DNA of 64,000 bases, taken from Rhodoligotrophos appendicifer. GTDB taxonomy: Bacteria > Pseudomonadota > Alphaproteobacteria > Rhizobiales > Im1. The notes under the pieces were generated by a model, which ran no database searches, was not told where the DNA came from, and worked only from the letters and a program-made list of their open reading frames with translations. The stretch is from positions 62,001 through 126,000 of the forward strand of contig NZ_VHKL01000010.1 of assembly GCF_007474605.1 (NCBI RefSeq), in the 5' to 3' direction. Positions 8,960 to 16,047 of the stretch are shown piece by piece. The position numbers and the translations under genes were made by a program. Positions within the stretch are counted from its first letter, which is position 1. Every line of letters starts with the position of its first letter.

Positions 8960-9105
8960 CAGCGAATGCCGACTTTGCTGACAGCGTCTGGCGGCGAAGG
9001 GGAGCATCCTCACGAAATTCAGTAGATGACCATCTGGGCGCGGCCTTGCATGCCGAAGGTCGCCCTGCTCACGCAGATAGAACAAACCCAATAGGGAGAG
9101 ACAGA

Positions 9106-9870
9106 ATGTTCGGAGACTTCAAGCTGCATCCCAATAGCGGCGTGAATCCCCCTTATTCACCGGCCTATCCAGTAGAGTGGTGGTGCACGCTACGAACGCT
9201 GGAGGTGATGACGCGCGTCGATCAGAATAAAATCGGCACCTTGCTCGCCGATACGCCATTCGAACTTGTCAACGACCGGGTAGCCTTCCGCTTCATGGCC
9301 TCTCCCGGACATACACTGTCGGTCCATGCAGGACGGATGTTCGATTTGATGATCACGGTTGCCGTCCGGTACGAGGACATCTTCACCCAGACGCATATCT
9401 ACATGTATTGCAGCGATCCGATGGGCATCGCCGCCGGACGCGAGTTGTTCGGATATACAAAGAAAGATTGTCACTATTCTTTCGAGGAGCTGAAAGACGG
9501 TCGGGTCAACAGCCATGTGACAAGACGGGGGATCCCTTTGGCCGATGTCGCCTTCACCCCCGATTCCACGCTACCGGTCGTTCGCCTGGTCGATGCGGAA
9601 GAGCAGCCCGCCGGCGAGATCCATGTCCGCCGGCTCCCGCATCCGGAGCGTCTCGAAACGGCCTATGCCGACGTGGTTTACCGGCGAACACCGCTCAAGT
9701 ATTCGCAGCCGGTCCCAGGACGCGCGTCCCTGAAATTGCATGCGTCGGAATTCGATCCCATCAGTGCACTCGAGCCCGAGATCCTAAGCGCGCAGTTCAT
9801 GACGTCGAGCGTTTATGCTGGAGGTTTCGAGCTCGAGGACAGACGCCTCCTGAAGCGACTGATCCCTTAG
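9106..9870 (+). CDS. Acetoacetate decarboxylase-like protein 1
   Basis: This 254-residue cytoplasmic protein is of the ADC superfamily, whose members use a Schiff-base lysine to decarboxylate, aldol-cleave or hydrate keto acids. It has the core GRELFGYTKK, aligning with GRELSAYPKK of clostridial ADC, so the paired active-site lysines are kept although Pro is Thr. The start at 9106 has AGGGAGA at good spacing; an in-frame extension to 8935 would run through the promoter region. It is followed 120 bases later by a second ADC-like gene, with a third beyond the XRE regulator. The sequences differ widely, so these are not recent duplicates. The substrate is unknown. Confidence 0.8.
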   Translation: MFGDFKLHPNSGVNPPYSPAYPVEWWCTLRTLEVMTRVDQNKIGTLLADTPFELVNDRVAFRFMASPGHTLSVHAGRMFDLMITVAVRYEDIFTQTHIYMYCSDPMGIAAGRELFGYTKKDCHYSFEELKDGRVNSHVTRRGIPLADVAFTPDSTLPVVRLVDAEEQPAGEIHVRRLPHPERLETAYADVVYRRTPLKYSQPVPGRASLKLHASEFDPISALEPEILSAQFMTSSVYAGGFELEDRRLLKRLIP

Positions 9871-9929
9871 CCATGATCCGGGACGCTTGCGACATACAGC
9901 AGGGCTACTCCGCGCCTACAGAAAACTGA

Positions 9930-9957
9930 TTGACAAAATCTTTCCCTGGGAAAAAAT
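9930..9957 (+). promoter_or_regulatory. Promoter with overlapping palindromic operator upstream of ADC-like gene 2
   Basis: A consensus -35 TTGACA (9930-9935) is followed 16-17 bases later by an A-rich -10-like hexamer (AAAAAT, 9952-9957). Between them lies the 13-bp palindrome TTTCCCTGGGAAA (9941-9953). The same layout, TTGACA then a CTGAGAAA element then AAAAAT, recurs at 11570-11598 before ADC-like gene 3. It is a candidate binding site of the XRE-cupin regulator encoded between the two genes. Confidence 0.5.
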
Positions 9958-9990
9958 GGCATCCATATTTTTTTCCGGGGATAAGCACGA

Positions 9991-10758
9991 ATGTCCAGCA
10001 CTGAAAGCCCTTTCATCGGTCCGAACCCAATCACGTTCTGCGTCCCTGACAGGAGCCCCCTCTACAAGCCACTTCCCAGACTCTATCGCAACCTGCGGAA
10101 GCTCAGCGTCTACGCCCGTGGAGATATGGCCGGCATCCGAAAGCTCGTGCCGCCGGAATTCGAGCCCGCGTCAGACATTGTCGAGTTCTTCGTCATGCAT
10201 TGTCCCATCGTCCATGACGAGGCCGATCCGACCATGGGGCCGCGCTGCTACAGCGAGGGCGGCGTCGTCGTCAGCGTAAGTTACAAGGGCAAGGTCGGAG
10301 GTCACGTCGCCTATGAATTCGTGACCACGGACGACGCCATGTGCGGCGGGCGCGAGATCATGGGTTATCCCAAAAAATTCGCAGAGGTCGAATTGACCGA
10401 GAGCGGAAAGACGATGCAAGGGACCGTCCGCCGCCTGGGACGAGATCTCATCATCGCCTCCTTCGAAGAGGCCGATGCAGCGGTGGAGAAGCCCGTGGTG
10501 CAGCCACGATATCAGGTCAAGCGGATCCCCCGGGCGGACGGCATGGGTTATGACGTCAACCAAGTCGTGACAATCCAGGTCGGAAATTCGAAACTTCTCG
10601 AGCGGCGCACGGGCAAGGCCACTCTGTCCGTGGGCGGACATCCGAATATGGATCCGTTGTCAGAACTCGGGATCAAGGACGTCGTCGGCGCCGAATTCAT
10701 CGTTGGTGAATTCGATCTGGGCTACGGCGAGATCCTCGAAGATCTGCTTAAGCGCTAG
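9991..10758 (+). CDS. Acetoacetate decarboxylase family protein 2
   Basis: This 255-residue member of the ADC family is closest of the three in this window to genuine decarboxylases. It carries GGREIMGYPKKFAEVEL with the adjacent Lys-Lys pair that forms the Schiff base in ADC, plus YKGKVGGHVAYEFVTTDDAM and the C-terminal FDLGYGEILEDLL. Expected chemistry is decarboxylation of a beta-keto acid to a ketone and CO2. It has its own promoter/operator region and ends facing the XRE-cupin gene across a strong hairpin. A role in degrading a keto acid from the neighbouring importer substrates is plausible but not shown. Confidence 0.87.
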   Translation: MSSTESPFIGPNPITFCVPDRSPLYKPLPRLYRNLRKLSVYARGDMAGIRKLVPPEFEPASDIVEFFVMHCPIVHDEADPTMGPRCYSEGGVVVSVSYKGKVGGHVAYEFVTTDDAMCGGREIMGYPKKFAEVELTESGKTMQGTVRRLGRDLIIASFEEADAAVEKPVVQPRYQVKRIPRADGMGYDVNQVVTIQVGNSKLLERRTGKATLSVGGHPNMDPLSELGIKDVVGAEFIVGEFDLGYGEILEDLLKR

Positions 10759-10774
10759 CAGCAAGCACTCCGCT

Positions 10775-10804
10775 GCGCGATGGCCTGTCGACGGCCAATC
10801 GCGC
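10775..10804. terminator. Hairpin terminator between convergent genes
   Basis: GCGCGATGGCC pairs with GGCCAATCGCGC (one-base bulge) across a seven-base loop in the 60-base gap between the stops of ADC-like gene 2 and the XRE-cupin gene. The strong G+C-rich stem in a convergent gap fits a bidirectional terminator. There is no clear T-run. Confidence 0.55.
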
Positions 10805-10818
10805 GGCGCGGCAGAGGA

Positions 10819-11496
10819 TTAGCCGCGCTTAACATCGCTCGTCACCCACAGCAGAACTGCGGGGTCGCGATCTGGATTACGGCAGAAATGAACGCTGTCG
10901 GTGGTGTAGCTGTAGCTGTCTCCCGCGTTCAGGAGGAATTTCTTGCCATCGATGAAGAGCTCCAGCTTGCCGCTGAGCAAATAGCCATCTTCTCGCTTCT
11001 TATGCGCGGAGCGCCGTTTGGGGGTGGATGCGCTCGGCTCAAAAACCGATCGCATGACCTCGACCCCCGTCCCCAGGACAGGGGACAGAACTTCAGTCGT
11101 AATCCCGCCCTGCTTATAGAGGCGGTGCGATCCGTTCCGTTCGATCAGGCCGGTTTCTTCCGCGGCACCCGGATTGCGCTGATTCAGAAACCAACCGACC
11201 GGCACCTCCAGGGCCTCGCTCAGAGCGTACAGATCCCGCAATGACGGCTCAGCAAGGCCGCGCTCCAGCTTGCTAACATGGGCAATGGAGCGATCAATGC
11301 GTTCCGCTATCGTCTCGATCGTCAGGTTCTTTGACCGTCGCACCTGCCTGATTTCGGCGCCAATCGAGGTGATCATCCGAACCGGATATGGGTCTTGGCG
11401 GCCGGTCCGCGAAACGTCATCGGTCAAAGGGTTCTCCGCAGCATCAGGATCCGCACGGAGGTGCATCGGGCACCGGGTCCAGTCGGTTTGTTCCAT
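10819..11496 (-). CDS. XRE-family regulator with C-terminal cupin domain
   Basis: This regulator joins an N-terminal lambda-repressor-type helix-turn-helix (GAEIRQVRRSKNLTIETIAERI...SIAHVSKLERGLAEPSL) to a cupin sensor (REDGYLLSGKLELFIDGKKFLLNAGDSYSYTTDSVHF). Such proteins typically regulate small-molecule catabolism, with the cupin binding the ligand. The start is uncertain: I used the ATG at 11496 (MEQTDW); ATGs at 11466 and 11376 and a TTG at 11541 are possible, and none has a good ribosome site. It is divergent from ADC-like gene 3 and convergent with gene 2. A shared (A/C)CTG(G/A)GAAA element lies before both ADC genes and before its own start, suggesting that it controls all three. Confidence 0.85.
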   Translation of the reverse strand: MEQTDWTRCPMHLRADPDAAENPLTDDVSRTGRQDPYPVRMITSIGAEIRQVRRSKNLTIETIAERIDRSIAHVSKLERGLAEPSLRDLYALSEALEVPVGWFLNQRNPGAAEETGLIERNGSHRLYKQGGITTEVLSPVLGTGVEVMRSVFEPSASTPKRRSAHKKREDGYLLSGKLELFIDGKKFLLNAGDSYSYTTDSVHFCRNPDRDPAVLLWVTSDVKRG

Positions 11497-11554
11497 ATCA
11501 TGGGGGCGACGTGCAATCGACCTGCCATCGTCTCCTAACAAACCACATTGTAAA

Positions 11555-11598
11555 ACTGGGAAATTTTCATTGACAAAATTTTACTGAGAAAGAAAAAT
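11555..11598. promoter_or_regulatory. Divergent promoter/operator region of XRE-cupin gene and ADC-like gene 3
   Basis: ACTGGGAAA (11555-11563) and ACTGAGAAA (11583-11591) resemble CCTGGGAAA at 9945-9953. The second copy lies between TTGACA (11570-11575) and AAAAAT (11593-11598), spacing 17, reading toward ADC-like gene 3. TTGACAAAATTTT also faces AAAAATTTCTGTCAA, forming a long imperfect inverted repeat. It looks like an operator over the promoter, so repression is likely (inference). Confidence 0.5.
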
Positions 11599-11664
11599 TT
11601 CTGTCAAGTTTTCCGATGGTGCGTGCTGGCAGACGGACGCCCTGCGACTAGGTGAGGGTATCGC

Positions 11665-12420
11665 ATGACAAGTTTTGACATTTCTCGCCTCTATAACAGG
11701 CTCCCCTTCAACACTACCGTGCCCGGCAAATGTCCGGGTCTGACCTCTATCTCCTTTGACTGCCGCGTGGAGGCCAGCTGGCTCGAAGCCAACATCGCAG
11801 ACACGCCCTTCACCCTCGTGGACGACCGCGTGCAGATTTCAGCTTCCGACTTCAGCAATCACACCGTCTTCCCGTTTCTCGACGTGATGGTCACCGCTCC
11901 GGTGGAGTACAAGGGCATCAGGGGCGGCCACCCCCTCGTCGAATTCGAGAACAAGAACAGAGCGGTTCTGGGTGGCCGAGAGAAGTGGGGCTATCCAAAG
12001 CTGTATGCGGACATCGATTTCGTTCATGCGCATGACGGAAGCGTTCAAGTCGCCGTCACGATGGGCGGCAAGAAGATCATGGGAATGGAATGGAAAGCCG
12101 GAGAGGCGCCCAGCGCCGGGGCTGAGACACCCCTCAAACTGGCGCCGCATCTTCTTCTGAAAATGCTTGCCGACCCGTCACGGGTCGGGATGGGGTACGT
12201 GGAAATCCTGCGCCGAGACACGTCGAGCGATCACGTGCTGCTCGAGCAGAAGCGGGGCATCGGAGAGCTGACATTCGGGCCCTGGCCGGAGCACGAAATC
12301 GACTATTGCCGCCTTGGCGATCTGAAAATCAAGGAAATCATCTCCGCGGAGCTGAGCATCTCCGACTGGTTCTCCAGTGAAAAAAATGGGTGGGCTCAGC
12401 TTGTGGAGAGATTGACGTAA
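11665..12420 (+). CDS. Acetoacetate decarboxylase-like protein 3
   Basis: This 251-residue ADC-superfamily protein has LGGREKWGYPKLYADIDF in place of the canonical YPKK. The Schiff-base lysine appears kept but the second lysine, which lowers its pKa in clostridial ADC, reads as Leu. A changed reaction (aldolase, dehydratase or hydratase) is therefore possible. GAGGG lies six bases before the ATG. It is followed after 27 bases by the binding-protein gene of a polar amino-acid importer, so it is likely the first gene of an operon joining uptake with metabolism. Confidence 0.8.
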   Translation: MTSFDISRLYNRLPFNTTVPGKCPGLTSISFDCRVEASWLEANIADTPFTLVDDRVQISASDFSNHTVFPFLDVMVTAPVEYKGIRGGHPLVEFENKNRAVLGGREKWGYPKLYADIDFVHAHDGSVQVAVTMGGKKIMGMEWKAGEAPSAGAETPLKLAPHLLLKMLADPSRVGMGYVEILRRDTSSDHVLLEQKRGIGELTFGPWPEHEIDYCRLGDLKIKEIISAELSISDWFSSEKNGWAQLVERLT

Positions 12421-12447
12421 CCAAGCACAATTGAGGGGAGAACGATC

Positions 12448-13338
12448 ATGATCAAAGTCTTCTTGCGATCAGCCTTGGGCAGCTCACGGATCGCTGCCTC
12501 TGCAACACACGCGACGCTGCTGGCTCTATCGCTGTCTTGCGGCTTGAGCGCCGCTTCCGCCCAGACCGCCACCGGAGGAGCCGATCCTGCGGTCCAGGCC
12601 CAGGTCCCGGAGAAGTATCGCAGCGGGATCACGGCGGTCTATGACCCGCAATATCCGCCGAGCTACTACATCGATGAAAACAACAAGATGGTGGGGTATG
12701 TGCTCGATTTTCAGCACGCCATCGCAACCAAGCTGGGCATCCCCGTCAAAGAGGAGCAGGCGAAATTTTCAGGCATCGTCGCGGGCATTCTTGGAGGCCG
12801 CTACGACTTCTCAGCCTTTCACGACACGCCCGAACGTCGCGAGAAGATGGACATCGCGGACATCACCCGGACAGGAACTTCGGTGATGGTGCGCGCTGGC
12901 AATCCGGACGGTCTGGATCTCTATGAGCTGTGCGGACACAAAATCGGTGCCACCCAGGGCGGCGCCCAATATCTGGAATTGCTTCCGAAGCTGCAAGCCA
13001 AGTGTACCGAGAAGGGTGAGCCTGAGATCGAAGTTTCCGTGTTCGCCGGGCCAAACGAGGGCAGCCTCGCCGTCAAAACAGGCCGCATCCAGGGATGGCT
13101 GGATGGTGCGCCCTACATCGGATACATCATCAAGAACAGCAACAACGAGTTCGAGAAGACCGCCACGTCGGACGTTACCGGAGTGTCAGGATTTGCTTTC
13201 CGCAAGGGCGATCCCATGGCCCCCTTATTCAAGCAGGCTCTCCAGAGCATGATTGACGACGGCTCGTACCAGAAGCTGATGGCCGAGTGGAAAATCCCCG
13301 AGCTGGCGCTGGAAAAGGCGCTGATCAATGGACAATAA
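12448..13338 (+). CDS. Polar amino acid-type ABC transporter substrate-binding protein
   Basis: This 296-residue periplasmic protein belongs to extracellular solute-binding family 3. The N-terminus is a long Sec signal (hydrophobic LLALSLSCGLSAASA). The mature part shows YDPQYPPSYYIDENNKMVGYVLDF, GILGGRYDFSAFHDTPERREKMD (the aspartate-containing ligand loop) and GAQYLELLPKLQ. GGGGAG precedes the ATG. Family 3 proteins bind amino acids, opines or amino-acid-like compounds. The permease starts immediately after its stop codon. Confidence 0.9.
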   Translation: MIKVFLRSALGSSRIAASATHATLLALSLSCGLSAASAQTATGGADPAVQAQVPEKYRSGITAVYDPQYPPSYYIDENNKMVGYVLDFQHAIATKLGIPVKEEQAKFSGIVAGILGGRYDFSAFHDTPERREKMDIADITRTGTSVMVRAGNPDGLDLYELCGHKIGATQGGAQYLELLPKLQAKCTEKGEPEIEVSVFAGPNEGSLAVKTGRIQGWLDGAPYIGYIIKNSNNEFEKTATSDVTGVSGFAFRKGDPMAPLFKQALQSMIDDGSYQKLMAEWKIPELALEKALINGQ

Positions 13339-14244
13339 GTGAAATCCAGAGACATGAAGTCGACACCGGATGCGGCGTCTCCGGCGCATCCGGGAGCCAT
13401 CGAGACGTTGGGCAAGACCTCGCTCAAGATTGTCCGTCGGCGCGAATATGGGCGCTGGTTTGCAGACACCGTCCTGGCGTTGCTGGTGATCGGCATCGTC
13501 TGGTCGGCCGTCAACAATCCCAACTTCCAGTGGGACGTCGTCTTCAAGTACCTCCTGAACGCCAATATCCTCAGGGGATTGCTGGTCACGTTGGAGCTGA
13601 CGGTCATCGCCATGGGCCTGGGCGTCGCCCTGGGCATCGTGCTCTCGCTGCTGATGCTTTCGCACGATCCCTGGCTGAGAGCCTTCGGAGCCTCCTATAT
13701 CTGGCTGTTCCGCGGAACCCCGCTGCTCGTGCAGCTGATCTTCTGGTTCAACATTTCCGCGCTCTATCCCGAGATTTCACTGGGCATCCCCGGTGGTCCG
13801 ACATTCTTTTCATTCTCGGGAAATTCGATCACGCCCTTCATGGCGGCCGTCATCGGTCTCACCCTGCACGAGGCCGCATATATGGCCGAAATCGTGCGAG
13901 GCGGCGTTCTCTCCGTGGGACATGGCCAGAGCGAGGCTGCGATCGCCCTGGGGATGACCCGACTGCAGGCTTTTCGGCGCATCACCCTGCCCCAAGCCCT
14001 GCGCGCGATCGTGCCCGCCAGCGGAAACCAGGTGATCCTGATGCTCAAGACGACCTCCCTGGTCAGTGTCATCGCCCTGCCGGAGCTGCTCTATTCGGCG
14101 CAGATCATCTATGCTCGTACGTTCGAAATCATCCCGCTGCTCGTCGTTGCCAGCGCGTGGTATCTGTTCATGTGTTCTCTGCTTTCGATCGGGCAGTACT
14201 TCCTCGAGCGATGGTTTGGAAAGGGCTTCAAGAAGGCCTACTAG
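13339..14244 (+). CDS. Polar amino acid-type ABC transporter permease
   Basis: This is a HisM/GlnP-type permease of 301 residues. A 40-residue cytoplasmic leader is followed by about five or six membrane spans. RGLLVTLELTVIAMGLGVALG, IWLFRGTPLLVQL and the EAA-type loop GQSEAAIALGMTRLQAFRRI are family hallmarks. The GTG at 13339 touches the previous stop; the ATG at 13354 (MKSTPD) is an equally possible start. A single permease implies a homodimer. Confidence 0.88.
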   Translation: MKSRDMKSTPDAASPAHPGAIETLGKTSLKIVRRREYGRWFADTVLALLVIGIVWSAVNNPNFQWDVVFKYLLNANILRGLLVTLELTVIAMGLGVALGIVLSLLMLSHDPWLRAFGASYIWLFRGTPLLVQLIFWFNISALYPEISLGIPGGPTFFSFSGNSITPFMAAVIGLTLHEAAYMAEIVRGGVLSVGHGQSEAAIALGMTRLQAFRRITLPQALRAIVPASGNQVILMLKTTSLVSVIALPELLYSAQIIYARTFEIIPLLVVASAWYLFMCSLLSIGQYFLERWFGKGFKKAY

Positions 14245-14273
14245 CCAAGCGGCGACAGGGAAATTCACTCGAG

Positions 14274-15053
14274 ATGCAACAAATGGCGTCAACAGAAGAG
14301 CCGATGGTCCTCGCCGAGCGAGTGACGAAATCCTTTGGCAGCCTGCAAGTCCTCAAGGGTATCGACCTGGAGGTCGGCAAGGGACAGGTCGTCTGCCTGA
14401 TCGGGCCGTCCGGATCAGGCAAGTCGACATTCCTGCGCTGCATCAATCATCTGGAGACCATCAATTCCGGGTGGCTGTCCGTGGATGGCGAGTTGGTCGG
14501 CTACCGGCGCGAGGGCAATACTCTGGTGGAGCTCGGCGGGCGGGAAGCCGCAGCTCGACGATCCCGCATCGGAATGGTGTTCCAGCACTTCAACCTCTTC
14601 GCACATATGACGGCCCTGAAGAATGTCATGGAGGGCCCCGTCGCCGTCAGGCGGATGGACAAGGCATCCGCGCGGAAGCTTGCGATGGAACTCCTCGCAA
14701 GTGTCGGGCTGCAGGACAAAGTGGATGCCTATCCCAGCCAGTTGTCCGGCGGTCAGCAGCAGCGCGTGGCGATCGCCCGGGCCATGGCCATGGAGCCCAA
14801 GCTGCTGCTGTTCGACGAGCCCACATCCGCCCTCGATCCGGAACTCGTCGGCGAAGTCCTCGAAGTCATGCGGAACCTTGCCCGCGGCGGAATGACCATG
14901 ATTGTGGTCACGCATGAGATGAGCTTCGCGCGCGATGTGGCGGATTATATCGTGTTCATGGATCAAGGCGCAGTGATCGAGCGAGGGACACCGGACGAGG
15001 TCTTGAGCGCTCCGAAGCATCCGCGGACGCGCGAATTTCTCGCCAGCGTGTAA
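14274..15053 (+). CDS. Polar amino acid-type ABC transporter ATP-binding protein
   Basis: This 259-residue GlnQ/HisP-type ATPase has Walker A GPSGSGKST, Q-loop VFQHFNLF, signature LSGGQQQRVAIARAMAM, Walker B LLLFDEPTSALDP and H-loop VVTHEM. It has the expected length with no extra domain. The ATG at 14274 is the first in frame after the permease stop (29 bases); the one at 14283 is an alternative. In-frame sequence upstream of 14274 lies inside the permease gene in another frame and is not coding. Confidence 0.92.
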   Translation: MQQMASTEEPMVLAERVTKSFGSLQVLKGIDLEVGKGQVVCLIGPSGSGKSTFLRCINHLETINSGWLSVDGELVGYRREGNTLVELGGREAAARRSRIGMVFQHFNLFAHMTALKNVMEGPVAVRRMDKASARKLAMELLASVGLQDKVDAYPSQLSGGQQQRVAIARAMAMEPKLLLFDEPTSALDPELVGEVLEVMRNLARGGMTMIVVTHEMSFARDVADYIVFMDQGAVIERGTPDEVLSAPKHPRTREFLASV

Positions 15054-15111
15054 GATTTCCTCGCTGCAAGAGTGGTAGAAGCCTCGAAGGTTGAAACCCG
15101 AGGAACGACCA

Positions 15112-15975
15112 ATGCCGGATATCCGCCTGAAGCAGCGCCTGCACAATGGCGAATTCATCCTCGCGCCCGGGATCTACGACCTCATCTCCGCGCTGATCGC
15201 AGATGCCATGGATTTCCCGGCTTTGTACGTCACGGGCTACGGTACCGTAGCCTCCTATTTGGGTCTGCCAGATGCAGGGATCGCAACCTATACCGACATG
15301 ATCAATCGGATCTCCACCATGGCGGAGCGGACCAGAACGCCGATCATCGCCGATGCGGATACTGGCTATGGCGGGCTGCTCAATGTGCGCAACACGGTGC
15401 GCGGCTACGAGCGGGCCGGCGTCTCCGCACTTCAAATCGAGGACCAGCAGTTTCCCAAGAAGTGCGGGCATACGAAGAACCGGAGGGTCATTCCTGCGAG
15501 CGAGATGGTCGACAAGATCAAGGTGGCCGTGGACACGCGCAACAGCGAGGCGTTCCTGCTGATCGCGCGCACGGACGCCCGCACTGCGCTTGGGTTGAAC
15601 GAAGCTTTGGATCGTGGGCATGCCTATGCCGAGGCCGGCGCTGACATCCTGTTCATCGAGTCTCCCGAGACGGAAGACGAATTGGCCCAGGTCGGGCGGA
15701 GCTTCTCGGTGCCCGTGCTTGCCAACATGGTCGATGGCGGACGCACCCCAATCCTATCGGCGGACAGATTGAAGGAGTTGGGCTTTGCTCTCGCCATTCA
15801 CCCGGGCCTTGGCTTCCTCTCTGCCGGCAGTGCCTTGCGCGACGCCTATGCTCATCTCCAGGCCCACGGCACCAGTGCCGACCTGGAACGCCCGACGTAC
15901 GATTTTCAGGCGTTCAACACATTGATCGGTTTCGAGGACGTCTGGGCTTTCGAAGAAAAATATCGTCAGGACTGA
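15112..15975 (+). CDS. Isocitrate lyase/PEP mutase family protein
   Basis: This 287-residue enzyme is of the PEP mutase/2-methylisocitrate lyase family: a TIM barrel binding Mg2+ through DADTGYG, with the gating loop KKCGHTKNR carrying the catalytic cysteine. This loop sequence favours a lyase (methylisocitrate, oxaloacetate or dimethylmalate type) over a phosphonomutase. LKERHNGEFILAPGIYD-like opening and VLANMVDGGRTP fit. The ATG at 15112 has AGGA seven bases upstream. It closes the amino-acid importer operon (58 bases after the ATPase) and may cleave a C5-C7 dicarboxylic acid from the same pathway. Confidence 0.85.
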   Translation: MPDIRLKQRLHNGEFILAPGIYDLISALIADAMDFPALYVTGYGTVASYLGLPDAGIATYTDMINRISTMAERTRTPIIADADTGYGGLLNVRNTVRGYERAGVSALQIEDQQFPKKCGHTKNRRVIPASEMVDKIKVAVDTRNSEAFLLIARTDARTALGLNEALDRGHAYAEAGADILFIESPETEDELAQVGRSFSVPVLANMVDGGRTPILSADRLKELGFALAIHPGLGFLSAGSALRDAYAHLQAHGTSADLERPTYDFQAFNTLIGFEDVWAFEEKYRQD

Positions 15976-15981
15976 GCGTAC

Positions 15982-15997
15982 CTCGGAATGATCCGAG
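15982..15997 (+). terminator. Small hairpin after lyase gene
   Basis: CTCGGA pairs with TCCGAG across a four-base loop seven bases after the stop, in the convergent gap before the BTAD regulator's stop. There is no T-run; weak terminator candidate. Confidence 0.35.
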
Positions 15998-16047
15998 AAT
16001 GCTTTGCCCTGCCCGCGCGACGCGAGGCTAGTTGGTGAATTTTCTCG

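Noticed and set aside
13287-14273. In-frame extension upstream of the amino-acid importer ATPase
   Set aside because: It crosses the permease gene in another frame; the ATPase fold begins at 14274.
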